Part shown: piece after piece, positions 50,101 through 60,096 of the stretch
Layout: every line of letters starts with the position of its first letter
How positions within the stretch are numbered: position 1 is the first letter of the stretch
From: Plenodomus lindquistii
Taxonomy: Eukaryota; Ascomycota; Dothideomycetes; Pleosporales; Leptosphaeriaceae
DNA length: 64,000 bases
Assembly (NCBI GenBank): GCA_025504975.1
Contig: JANUWI010000021.1
Coordinates: 558,001 to 622,000 of the forward strand
Direction: 5' to 3'
Made by a program: the position numbers and the translations under genes
The notes under the pieces: model-generated
Seen by the model: the letters and a program-made list of their open reading frames with translations, nothing else
Database searches by the model: none
What the model was told of the DNA's origin: nothing

Positions 50101-50746
50101 AAAAACTTTTAAAGTATTAAAGCTAGTTTTTACTAATATATAGATAGTACTAAATTATATTAATTTCTAAATATATACTCTACTTTAATTTTTTTACTAG
50201 TAAATTTATAGTAATTTAAAACTTTAAATAATATTTATAAATTTTAATTTTAATTAAAATTTATATATAAATTTTTTATTTAGTTATTTATTACTATATA
50301 AACTAGCTTTTTATAGTTTATAAAAAAAGCTAAACTAATATTATACTAAAACACTTTTTTTAGCCTATATTTATAAAGTTAAAAAGTAATTAGTAAAAAT
50401 AATAAAAAAAAAATTTTTATAAAAAAGTATTTTTAAATATAGTACTAGATTATAGACTACTATAGCTTTAATTATAGTATTTAATCTATTAAAACGTGCG
50501 CGAAGTAATAGTAGTTAAATATCTATTTAACTAGGTATCTAATCCTATTATAATTATAAAAAAACTAGGTATAACGTTAATATATACTAGAAAAATTTAA
50601 AAAGTACTTCTAAATTAAATATAAGCTTTATAGTAGTAAAGTTAGATATTAATAGTAATAATAATAATAATTAAAAATATAGTATTTATAATACTAAAGA
50701 AAAGTAGCTAGCTTAGTAGTATAGCTAGCTTAGTAGTAGAATACGT
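47131..50746 (+). mobile_element. Second pogo-like transposon family, split by copy 3
   Basis: Terminal inverted repeats start ACGTATTCTACTACTAAGC (left, from 47,131) and are repeated inverted at 50,670-50,746, with TA duplications at 47,129-47,130 and 50,747-50,748. Without the inserted copy 3 it is about 1.75 kb. The plus strand reads a decayed DDE transposase: …S-x-N-x-x near 47,880, then the D-G-H-x-S-H region (now N-S-Y-x-S-Y) near 47,985, up to L-Q-x-L at about 48,090. It resumes after the insertion with the C-terminal R-I-x-x-I-x-K and T-x-x-N-x-x blocks to about 50,470. Confidence 0.75.
48094..49957 (+). mobile_element. Fot1/pogo-like DNA transposon, copy 3 (inverted)
   Basis: 1,864 bp, TA-flanked (48,092-48,093; 49,958-49,959), opposite in orientation to copies 1 and 2. 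Its plus strand reads a DDE_1-type transposase relic. Near 49,008-49,060 the conserved D-G-H-x-S-H reads N-S-Y-x-S-Y, each change a RIP-type transition, and is followed by the F-x-x-Y and L-Q-x-L-x-x-G-Y-F blocks typical of Fot1/pogo. It lies inside another pogo-like element. Confidence 0.85.
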
Positions 50747-50748
50747 TA

Positions 50749-51564
50749 TAACTTATTTTATTATTATTTTAGTATATTTTTAATATAGTTTAACTATCTC
50801 TACATAGACGTTTGTTTAAATATGCTATCTTCTTTAGTAACCTTAGTCTCTTGTATTTGTAACTAGGTCTAACTTTAAGTACCCTACTAATTAAATGTTA
50901 TTCGGTGTCGGCCTAGCATGGGGGTGCTGCGCGGGGCGGCGGAATAGACACTACACCATTATCGGCGTTACGCTTGCGTCATTGAGCTCACGACTGGCCT
51001 CATTAGCTAGCGCCATATCTTGTATTTGTTCTAGGCTCCTAGATTAACATATTTTGCGGTGCATCGAGTGGTACAGGTAGTGTATAATTGGGTGGCTTCG
51101 CGCTAATGCGGTGCATCTACCCTACAGCTTAGAAGCGCCACCCAGGGCTCCCTCGCCATCAATTCATCAAAGTATCTTACTCTGATCTTCTATCACGATG
51201 AAGCAAAGATATCATTATACCCAAATTGGATCTGGGGGAGAGTTGCAAATGACTGCGCGACTTGCGCTCCCGTTGTCTTTCACACCAGGTAGTACCTTGC
51301 CACTCAACATAGCGGGAGCCGACATGATTATCCCGCCATCATACGGCTACCAACATTGACCTACCGCTGGGGCCAGCTTCTTTGGGATGGTTGGCACACT
51401 ACGCCCAAGACCATTCACCGCAAGTTCAATCTGGCCTTGTGCTTTTCTTCATCCCCTCGCTTTCTCCCTTGTGCTTCAGCTTAACTTTGTGCTTTTTGGA
51501 GCAATATTAATCACCCTCAACGACTCTACAGTACGGCTTCCTTCGATATCCGTTGTGCATCACC
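50749..51564. other. Right edge of RIP block and intergenic DNA
   Basis: Composition returns to normal between about 50,800 and 50,900. The rest holds only short frames. No coding sequence is supported upstream of the 51,565 gene. Confidence 0.5.
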
Positions 51565-52263
51565 ATGCCACGCTATGAGTATGCATCCAGTTGTTTCTCG
51601 GCGAGATAACATGAGCCAGCTGACATTCTGTCTTCAGTGACTTGACAGACCTGGCAACTCTCTGGCCGGAAGCAATCGGACTCGTCTATCTGGCCGCGAT
51701 GGCCTGCAACTACTGTCTCTGGCCGCGCAAACCTTTGTACGTCCATATCAACTGTCATCGCTTTAGTTTGAAAGACTAACCGCACAAACAGCTATTATCT
51801 CGTCATCTTCGGCCTCCTTCTCGTCTATACGATCCAATCCCTGTTCTTGCTTACCCACAGCATACCGCCTCCTCACAAACTGAAAGCCTGGTCCGCCCTG
51901 GTGACCGTCTCCATCGTCGTGTACCTAATGCAAGGAACGGCAGTGATTATCATTTCCACCATCCTGCTCTTCCTGCGCTTGTACGGCAGGTCTCTGTGGT
52001 GGAATGTCGCCGCCTGGGTCGTATTCCTAGGCTGCGTGACGATCCACGTGTTCACTGAGATTACATGGCTCGACTTCCGCACCTGGAACGATGAGACGAA
52101 CCTCGCGGTTTTTGTGCTCATGTGGTACCAGACCATCCTCGCTATGGCCCATATCCAGCAGCTCAATCAGGACCTGACTCAGGCATTTCACCTGCTTTCG
52201 TACAATCGAGTACTCGTGGAGGAGTGGGAGAATGGATATCGCCGTCGCGGGGATTTGTTCTAA
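51565..52263 (+). CDS. Multipass membrane protein, three exons
   Basis: Exons are 51,565-51,578, 51,638-51,736 and 51,792-52,263. Introns of 59 nt (GTATGC...GCTGAC...TTCAG) and 55 nt (GTACGT...ACTAAC...AACAG) keep one frame, giving 194 residues from an ATG in the context CACCATGCC. Hydrophobic segments lie at about residues 14-30, 38-56, 70-98, 105-125 and 135-155, so four or five membrane passes. A charged C-terminus ends RRRGDLF. Aromatic residues cluster near the membrane borders. I do not recognise the family; no transporter or enzyme motif is visible. It is the first intact gene right of the RIP block, about 0.8 kb away. Confidence 0.75.
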
Positions 52264-54015
52264 GAGCCCATGGTATTCGGATCTAGCGGTCGTTGTGCAG
52301 GGCTCAGCTCAGAAGGCATGCTCACGCAGCAACGATTAGCAGCCTAACGAGCAGGAATTTGGGTCTTGACGGCGGTGACTCCAACATTGGTCGCACACTC
52401 TTCGGTCGTGTTCCGGGCGCAAAGCTTGTCGCCGCTGTCGTCAACACTGGGTGAGATGGAGTTGTCCATAAGAGGTAGACAGGGTTTGGCGGTGGAGTTT
52501 CAATGGATGGAGCTTTCCGCATATTATACATTGACGTACGTCGTCCTCACGAGTTAACGGTATCATCAAGTGGGATTGGAAGCAATTTCGGTAGCATAGA
52601 TTTGCCCAGACTGGATATGATAGTCGCCTGATGTTTTCTTTTTACGATCTGTAGTCCAGCACGGTACGAGGTAGTCAGAGTGAGACCAATCACAATGCAT
52701 TTGGCGCCGCAGGTGATGACTTGGGAGTTCCCAGTGCACTGGAGCGCTCGTCTCAGATTTGCGTGACTTGGTTTTATCGGTGCATTCTCAGCAGGCAAGA
52801 TCATCAACGGCACAGCTCATTTTCAGATGGTACTTACTATCTGGCTCCATGTGAAGACAAATTCATACAGTTTTCGCCTAACCACTCATGGTGGTTTCAG
52901 CTGAACTCACCATGGCTTGTACCAGAACCGCGTTCCTTGCCTCGGACAAGTGCTTGACTTGGTGTGGTTGTTTACAAAGACCCACCTCGAGCAACCCGAG
53001 ATCATCATGGCGGTCACCCTCCAGCCTTTTGCGGCTTCATTGGCCACTACTTGATTAAGTAGCCCGATCGGTGTGCATCAGCCTTGTTTGTATTCGAATA
53101 CTACATCACTGCATCTACTTCTTCAACAGCCTCTAGAAGATTGCTGGAACGTTACTCGCCGCAGGGTTGCCGAAGTACCCAATTCTGTTGACGATCAATC
53201 GCGCGGATTTGCGAGCTTCTCATTGGCTAGGTTGCCAACCTCTTCGGCTTTTGATTGGCTGCTTGTTCCACTAAAGGCTATTATTATACATCATTCCACC
53301 GCTCCAAGGCAGGACAGTGGAGATCATGCTCCCATGGTGCCTGTGGTACTCCATGCATCGTTCTGGGACTGGACGTTTGCAGTTTCTCCCTGAATTTGAA
53401 AATTGCCTGAAAACAAATCGCGAGAACATGTCTCACGACAAACGTTCCTTGGATGCTCATGTGACTATCTGTTTCCACGCGGAAAGAGGGTGCCAAGAGC
53501 GCTTTGCAGACACAATCGCGACAGCTTTATAATCCAGCAGAAATTTGCAATCAATTCGTACCTCTCCTGTGAGAGCTTTGAATGAGTGAGGTCAATTGAC
53601 ACTTTTACTTTGCTGTGAATGCGCAGGACCTTACATGCCGCATCCTTTTCCACACACAACGCAGTGATACAACGAAGACTTCTCAGCGCAAGAGGCATTC
53701 CGTCGCTGCTAATTGACAAGTCTGCGCCTCGTGATGATACGCTAGCGGCGACAGCTCACCTGCACGTGTTTGCGCCCTACAAACCGCAACGCCTCTTCGT
53801 TCACATCCGCGTCACTCGACCGCCCATCTCACTTGCTCTTCTTCACTGTCCAGCAAATTGCACGGTCCACCTGACTGTATCTAGCAAGAGCAAACGATAC
53901 CTATCGTGAGCTCATCCACCTTGTTCCCGCCTACAAGTTGACTTACACGCAGCCTGAGACCCGCCATCTACGACCAGCATCACCGAACCAGTCATCCACA
54001 ACCGGAATCTCCACC
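52264..54015. other. Intergenic, no supported gene
   Basis: Frames up to 106 codons on either strand, none with motif or splice support. Includes the upstream region of the zinc-knuckle gene. Confidence 0.45.
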
Positions 54016-54624
54016 ATGTCGACCTCCGTGACAGGCAGTGACCCCGCGAGTCCGGCCTGCGAAGATCAGTCGCTGTGCACCAACTGCCGTGAGCAAGGGC
54101 ATACCAATACAGACTGTCCGTACCCAACCCGCACGCCTGGCACCGTCAATCAACCTTACGGCGCCCTTGACATCTTGAAGATCCTCACCGCCGACAACCC
54201 GCACCTGAACAACAAGTCGTACCGCAAAGCGATGATGCTCATGGAAATCGAGCTTCGCTCCGGGACCACCAACAATGTCGCCTCCGACGATGTTATGACT
54301 GTCTTTCACGAAGACAAGCACATGGAGACGTTGAGGAAGCGAGCACCTATAACTTGGAGAGCAATCAACCAGCTCGTCGCATGCGGCGTTCATCACGAAA
54401 TCGCAGAGGCGTTGCTCAAGGTAACGATGCATGACGCTCATGACGCGATCATGGAGTATGATACCATCCGCCTCTTCGTCGAGGTCTCTGATACCGTTAC
54501 TCGTCTGTTCCCGGCGATGATCCCCGCGCTGGATAGACTGAAATACAGTCATTGTTATGCTGCAGTAGGTATGATCCACGGTCTTCCACTGCAAATTGCG
54601 GCGGTGTTGACTTGGCTGGCGTGA
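54016..54624 (+). CDS. Small CCHC zinc-knuckle protein
   Basis: A 202-residue single-exon protein from the ATG at 54,016 (context CCACCATGTC). An in-frame leader begins upstream at a non-ATG codon and is probably UTR. Residues 22-35 form a perfect zinc knuckle, CTNCREQGHTNTDC (CX2CX4HX4C), a module that binds single-stranded nucleic acid in retroelement Gag and RNA-processing proteins. The rest is helical (…ALDILKILTADNPHL…, …AINQLVACGVHHEIAEALLK…) with no known domain. A large minus-strand frame (53,992-54,822) is a shadow. It may be a host nucleic-acid-binding protein or a domesticated Gag-type fragment; no LTR or pol lies alongside. Confidence 0.7.
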   Translation: MSTSVTGSDPASPACEDQSLCTNCREQGHTNTDCPYPTRTPGTVNQPYGALDILKILTADNPHLNNKSYRKAMMLMEIELRSGTTNNVASDDVMTVFHEDKHMETLRKRAPITWRAINQLVACGVHHEIAEALLKVTMHDAHDAIMEYDTIRLFVEVSDTVTRLFPAMIPALDRLKYSHCYAAVGMIHGLPLQIAAVLTWLA

Positions 54625-55578
54625 TGGAAGGCGAGCGGACGTGAGATGTTTCCAAGGGCGGATCTGTTTACTGGCGTTGTCATTGGGGCAGCGGTGTGGA
54701 CCGGCTATGGTTGAACGGCGTTGAGAGGGGAGGAAACTGGAATTTGACGGGCGACCAGCCAAAGAGCCTACTTTGAGATGAATGTAAAAGCATAGGTGTT
54801 CAATTATTTGACGTGAATCCATGCGTGTATGCCATGGTCACTGAAGCATGTCTGTCCACCTCGGGCCGACATGAGCATTGCGAGATCCACGCCTTCGTGA
54901 TGATGGTAGAGCATTCTTAGCTCAGACGAGATACGAAGAAGATTCACAAGTGCCAATCGTCTAGTCTGTGACAGGAAGAGGAATGAATGTAGGAGTGAAA
55001 GTTGCGCGAAAAGGATGGCCTGGCTGGAGCGCGGATAATAGTCATGAACTCGCCGCAAAGTGCCGTACGGGTACCCAGATGGTTCGACGATTGGGCGGCC
55101 AGGCTAGCAGTAGCGGCTTCTCCGGGCGTGGATGAGACTGCGACAACCGAGGAAAAAGGAGGTTGCAGGTATGTGACATGTCCGTTCCGAACCTGGGCTG
55201 CGACTGCGACTGGGAATGTGTTGTCCTGCCATGAGTCCCACACAAATTAGCTAATCTATCGTCATAACAAATATGAAGCCATCACTTAAGACATTTCGTT
55301 TTCTCTGAGTAGCGAGGGAATAAGGGTGGAAAAGGAAGTCTTGCTGTTCGAGCCGTCTTGTTCATCTCGCTTGGTCATGTGTTCGCTTTCTGTGAGTACA
55401 GACTAAGTCAAAACAACAACCCTCTTTGCACCCGTGCCATGAACATTAGTCTCTTCGGCGTTGTGACTTTCTCTTATGCATCCCCTGTCAGGGCTCTTGA
55501 ACCGAGCGAAAAGACTCCAGCCGTCACTATTGGCGCCCAACATCTGTCCTGTCCTGGTACCTCCACCTGCACCAGTTG
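54625..55578. other. Intergenic
   Basis: Short overlapping frames on both strands (about 99 codons, 54,944-55,243 minus). Nothing supported. Confidence 0.4.
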
Positions 55579-55929
55579 TCATCTTCTTCCTTGTTGCTTT
55601 TGTTGGCGCTCTGTAGCTTCAAGCTCCAGGCGATGCATCTTGTCGGAACTCTTGTCGTGGTTCGTCGACGTTGTGCCCGGTTCGGCGGCGCTCAAATCGC
55701 AACGGGTCGCGGTCGGCGGGGTGTGGCGTGGCTCAGCGGTGTCTTGATCACGACATGTCGCGTGCTTCGTTTGGGGTCGTTTCTCGTCGGCGGGCTTGGT
55801 TGCGCGGTTTGATTTGTGCCTTGATTTGTCAGAATACATGCCACGACGGAGATCTCTGGCGCAGAATCTGACCAGATCCAGATGTGCGCTCAGATTCGCG
55901 CCGGCTCTCTTGCGAGGTCCTAGTTCCAT
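55579..55929 (-). CDS. Possible basic hydrophilic protein
   Basis: A 116-residue minus-strand frame with an ATG at 55,929. The product is basic and charged (many K, R, E, T), without membrane segments, ending in a glutamine/arginine-rich tail. Composition is like a disordered nuclear or ribosome-associated protein, but no motif is recognised. Plus-strand frames overlap it and one reads a short arginine-rich peptide. Splicing cannot be excluded. Confidence 0.3.
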   Translation of the reverse strand: MELGPRKRAGANLSAHLDLVRFCARDLRRGMYSDKSRHKSNRATKPADEKRPQTKHATCRDQDTAEPRHTPPTATRCDLSAAEPGTTSTNHDKSSDKMHRLELEATERQQKQQGRR

Positions 55930-56118
55930 CGCCCGAGGTTAGAGGCGCTGCTGCGGTATGCTCCGAGGTCGCAGCGGCGCGTTTTGTTGTTGTCGTGGAG
56001 GTGGAGGCTTGGATGGGAGACTAACATCGGTGAGCAATGTACCGGTAGTCTACCGGGAGTCTATTCGGCCCTTTGTCCGTGTACCGAGCTCTTACAAGAT
56101 ACTAGCCTGTCCTGTCCA

Positions 56119-56916
56119 CTAGAGTACGCGACACGGCGAAGCGAGTGCTAGTAGGGAGTGCGTGTGTAGACCAACTACTGTGTGCACTGTCACCACTGTT
56201 GCTGGGCGTCCGCAGCGAACATGACTAAGCCGCTGCACACCCGCAGCCCGATCTACCGGAACATCGCGTAGTGGACGCCCAGCACTGTGACAATCCCCAC
56301 CGACACAATCAGCTACAACACCCGAATCGAGGCCTAAGCTATCCATAGCCCTACACGCTATAGCTTTCCTCGAAGATCCATAACGCGCATGCTCGGGCTG
56401 ATTTATTGTCCGCACAGCGCTTCCCCTACCTACTTGTGAGCCCGTCTTCTTCGCCAAGCTGACAACGGCAACGAACCCCCAAGCCTCCGCGGAGCCATCA
56501 ACGACCAGCAAAGTTCTACCGACAACGCCGCCACGCCAGTGCTCTGAGTGGATGAGGCTTGTGTTGGGTGCGCGAAGAATCTTGTCGTCTGGTGAACCGC
56601 CGGCGGCATAGGCAGCAAAGAAAGATACCACATCTAGGCTAAACGAGCCGCGCCCGCCCCTGCCAGTCCTGCGCATGCACGCAACGACATCTGGTCCATA
56701 TGGCTGGACGGCCAAGCACACGACGGGATGTGGGCGCCGCTGCAAGAGGGTAGTTATGGGGATATTGTTGGAGGGCAAGGCGTGGGAGCAGGCGGGGCGA
56801 GGACGTGGCCGAGATCGTGGCCGTCGGGCTGTTCCGTTTTGAAGGTGCTGAGATCGCGGGCACAGCTTTGATGATTCACGAAGAATGGCTCGACTTGCAC
56901 ACACACACAAGGACAT
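56119..56916 (-). CDS. Hypothetical protein, 265 codons
   Basis: One of the longest uninterrupted frames in the right part, with ATG at 56,916. The first 70 residues are basic and proline-rich. The middle (about 80-180) looks like folded protein with alternating hydrophobic and glycine-rich segments (…GRGSFSLDVVSFFAAYAAGG…, …GRTLLVVDGSAEAWGFVAVVS…). The last third is valine- and arginine-rich. It could join the short upstream frame at 57,034 through an intron, but the only candidate donor (GTCCTT) is weak. GC content is high, which itself lengthens chance frames. Family unknown. Confidence 0.35.
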   Translation of the reverse strand: MSLCVCASRAILRESSKLCPRSQHLQNGTARRPRSRPRPRPACSHALPSNNIPITTLLQRRPHPVVCLAVQPYGPDVVACMRRTGRGGRGSFSLDVVSFFAAYAAGGSPDDKILRAPNTSLIHSEHWRGGVVGRTLLVVDGSAEAWGFVAVVSLAKKTGSQVGRGSAVRTINQPEHARYGSSRKAIACRAMDSLGLDSGVVADCVGGDCHSAGRPLRDVPVDRAAGVQRLSHVRCGRPATVVTVHTVVGLHTHSLLALASPCRVL

Positions 56917-57034
56917 TGTCTAGGAGCATACGGCGGAGCTGGGGATCATCTTTATAGCTAGGCGCATCGTGGGCGCCTGAGCCCTGATTCGGCGGCAAGT
57001 GTTGCGTCATCCAGTCATGCGGCAAGTTCAACAT
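56876..57034 (-). CDS. Short frame, possible upstream exon
   Basis: A 52-residue minus frame from the ATG at 57,034-57,032. Its first 40 residues (MLNLPHDWMTQHLPPN...) look strongly protein-like, whereas the last 12 read through a TG repeat, suggesting that a splice donor lies near residue 40. The natural partner would be the 56,119-56,916 frame. No confident intron can be drawn. Confidence 0.3.
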   Translation of the reverse strand: MLNLPHDWMTQHLPPNQGSGAHDAPSYKDDPQLRRMLLDNVLVCVCKSSHSS

Positions 57035-57070
57035 GACTGATGCTGCGAAGAATGTCGAGAAGCGGGTCAA

Positions 57071-57740
57071 GAGACTTGGAGATCTGCTGGATCTAACCTA
57101 TCCGCTCCCCTCTCCATCTACCGAATCCTGCGGTCCATGTCGTGTTTACTCTCCAATACCCACGCAGCGTCGCAATCGCCAAAGGAAAACTCAGCCTAGT
57201 GAACATCCAGGACCACCCGAATGACATGTGCCCATCGCGTTGGAGCCTCTTGGATAAAAATTTGGGTTTGGATTCGGGTTCCAGTCTTGAATATGGACTT
57301 TGTGTGGGCCGTGCTTGCCATGCCCTAGAATCGGCGCCGCCTTCAAGAAAAGTAGCTCGACGCCAGCACTCCACGCCAAGTTCCTCTCCAAAGTGCTCCA
57401 AATGGAAGAATGTAAACGGCCCGTTACTCACTTCATACTACATTCATCCTGGGAAGAGTAAGAGTCAACCAATTGATCATTAGACTGTCATATATATCAA
57501 TACTAGTAGACAAAAGAAGTTGTCACAATCGCTATGAGATGATGACTGTTCAACCACTTCACTAGTCCCTGTTAACCCGCAGTCATCTCTATCTCAGAGC
57601 CCCTCAATTTTACTTCCTATGCCGATCTTTTCTCCAAGTCCATCACGCTTGTGACGTGATGATAGTTTCATCAACATGCCTGGAGCATTATCAGCTGTGT
57701 CGATTCGAAAGAGTCCATTGTTCTTCGGTAGCACTTGCCC
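57071..57740. other. Intergenic, nothing supported
   Basis: Overlapping frames on both strands (113 codons plus at 57,142-57,483; 112 codons minus at 57,093-57,431) with no motif. Confidence 0.4.
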
Positions 57741-58847
57741 TCATACGATTCGATTACGCTTGTATTGTCTAGTCGCATCATCGTCCATCATGGCCGGGGT
57801 GCAGCAGGCAGCACACGGTTTCCCAAATTTGAGGCATATGCTACAGGGACGGTCTCTGTTGGCATCGTGTGAAGATTCTTCGTCTGTGACGTAAGTGTCT
57901 TCCATGCCTTTGTCGATTTCGTCATACTCTTCCTCAAGGTCTCTCAGCTTGCGTTTCTCCAACACGGATTGGACAGAAGCCGCGTCTTCGCAATCAGCAT
58001 AGTAACACTCATCGGAACTTGTCTCGATGATCATGTTGTTACGACCTTTGTTTTCTTCAATGTGCTCCATTGCGTTGCCGTCCTGATAGACATTCTCACT
58101 GTATTCGTCAAGGACGAGGGGGCTGCCGTCCGCTGTTGAGTCATGATCGTAAGCGGTGGATCTGAACTTCGGTTCGTTCTCGCTAAGGTTTTCTGTGAGT
58201 TATGCCTCATCCAAGGTTTGCGAGCGGCTATCTTCATCGAGCGGGTGCTCTTCTTCCAGGGGTTCGCGGCTCGGAGATTGATTACCACTAATCGATCCGG
58301 CAGCATCTTCTGCAGATGCGGTGGTATCTTTTGGAGGCATCCTGTGGGTGCAATCTCCTTCCCGTGGATCCAGTGGTAATTCGTAGAGTCCCTTTTCCGT
58401 CAATTTCGCGACGGCGATTGGCTCCATTGAGCTTGGGTGTCGAATGTTGATACATTCTGTCCCCCAGTCTGCAGTCATGTCACTCCTAGAAAACAGGGCT
58501 TCTACCGGCAGAATGTTGCATTTCGAGCTCGGTGCCCAAATTGTGCCCATGAGGATGAGTATAGATTCGGTTCCGTCTGGACCGATGACAGGAATTCGCC
58601 AAGTTCCGGAACCAAAACCGTCGAGTCCACGGTCTCCGTCTGCAGTTGCAATGTGGAATTTCTCCGGTTGGAAATCATCCTCAAACCATTCTCGATGCTT
58701 GCACACCATGGTGTTTCCGTCAACGTCAATGACTAGATTCATGTCCGATGATGGTGACAACTTGTTTGTTGTGATGGACAATGGGTACGTTTGGGGCAAG
58801 ATGCCTTCGATGGTTTCGCTGTCGCTGTCGGTGACGTCGTGGCTCAT
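57741..58847 (-). CDS. Host gene with Ty1/copia-type protease-like domain
   Basis: ATG at 58,847, preceded by a 5' UTR intron (GTAAGT...CTAAC...CCAG). Exons 58,847-58,286 and 58,192-57,741 with a 93-nt intron give 337 residues. Residues about 25-140 follow the copia protease layout: a strand ending I-D-V-D-G-N-T where copia has D-S-G-A-T, then W-F, a T-A-D-G turn, G-F-G-S-G, a G-x-D-G-T strand, A-P-x-x-x-C-N-I-L-P, and a final G-L-Y-E-L. The catalytic D-S/T-G is altered, so proteolysis is doubtful. The C-terminus is acidic with a CX2CX5CX2CC cluster. No RT, integrase or LTR adjoins. A domesticated or degenerate retroelement module is inferred. Confidence 0.65.
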
Positions 58848-60096
58848 GTTGGGAAATCTCTGGGTTAGTTGGAAAGCTTTCCCAGGATGTCGGATTGACG
58901 TGCAGCAGAAAGAGGGCGAGTGCAGAGCCAAGAAAGAGTACCTTTGACGACTTACGGTGATGACGATGTGGAGGGTATGCTTTGAAGTTTGAATGACGAG
59001 TCTGTCAACTCACTACGTGTTGTTCTAGTAACTTGAGCTACTTGGAGTTGTGTGGGCCATGGTAAACCTCATGTGTTCCTTTGTTGACAATGTGTGTGTT
59101 GATTTTAGCGAGACGGGAAGCTGTGTTGACGTGCAGGATAGCGGTTAAGCTTCGTTGCGCGCGGACAATTGTGTGTCTGATGTCGTTGTACATTGTTTCA
59201 AGTGGCTTGTTAGTTCAACTTCTGTACGGTTCTGTGGTGATTTGCAAATCAGAGCCTACATCACGTGAGCTGTGTAACTTGTTCTTCGAGCACCTTTCCA
59301 GCCGGGGCTGAAATCAACAGACACTATGATTTTATCATGGGATGAATTCCAACAGTAGTGGTCACCAAACGTACAAATTGTAAGAAGAGAGAGGAGGTTT
59401 GTACTTGGACCTTCCCCGAAGGTGACTTCCCTCTCTGCGAATTGTGTTGTGTATATGACGTGAGGGTGGAGTTTGGCAGCAGGAACAGCCGTGCCACACG
59501 GCAGGAACGCTAGAGTGTGGTGGGCGAGGCGTACCTGGAGACGACATTTGGCCGAGGTGGGGGCAAAAGGTCAGCATACAATACACCGTCCCAGGCGTGC
59601 TCGTGACCTGGTGAGGCATCCTAGCGACGCATGTGTGGCAGTGGAGATTTGCAGTGCAGGCATGACGATGTAGAGTGTGTGGGTGCTGGGTGCCATACTA
59701 GCGATGACAGTTGACCTTGCGGCGGTACTGCTTTTGGTGGCCAAATGTTCACGTGCATACTGTATGTACATGGACCACGTGTGCGGCGCCTTGGCCACCT
59801 CGGCTGCTAGCCACGCCAAGCACTCCCGCTCTCCGCCGTGTGCGCGACTGGGCGCCAGCTCCAGCTTCAACATGGCGGGACGCAGCATGTCGCCCCCCAC
59901 GTACACGCACATTAGCGATCGGCTGCAACGGACACCTTGATCAACAACATGGCTACCGACGAGAAGAAGAGATGCCTTGACCAACACAGTGGCCTGCACT
60001 GCGCGACTGGGCCGTCTCCAGCGCTCACAACACCACACGCGCCGCCCGGAGCTGGTTGTGCAAAGACCTCATGCTCAGCCGCGCAACAGCAGCAAC
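58848..60096. other. Intergenic and ambiguous frames
   Basis: Contains the UTR intron of the preceding gene. A minus frame (59,571-60,038, 155 codons) and plus frames (59,677-59,980) oppose each other; neither has a motif or splice evidence. Confidence 0.35.

Noticed and set aside
27325..50830. Centromere call for the AT-rich block
   Set aside because: The composition is explained by RIP-mutated transposons; sequence alone cannot show centromeric chromatin.
53992..54822. 276-codon minus-strand frame
   Set aside because: It overlaps the plus-strand zinc-knuckle gene, whose perfect CCHC motif and ATG context are far stronger evidence; the minus frame has no motif.
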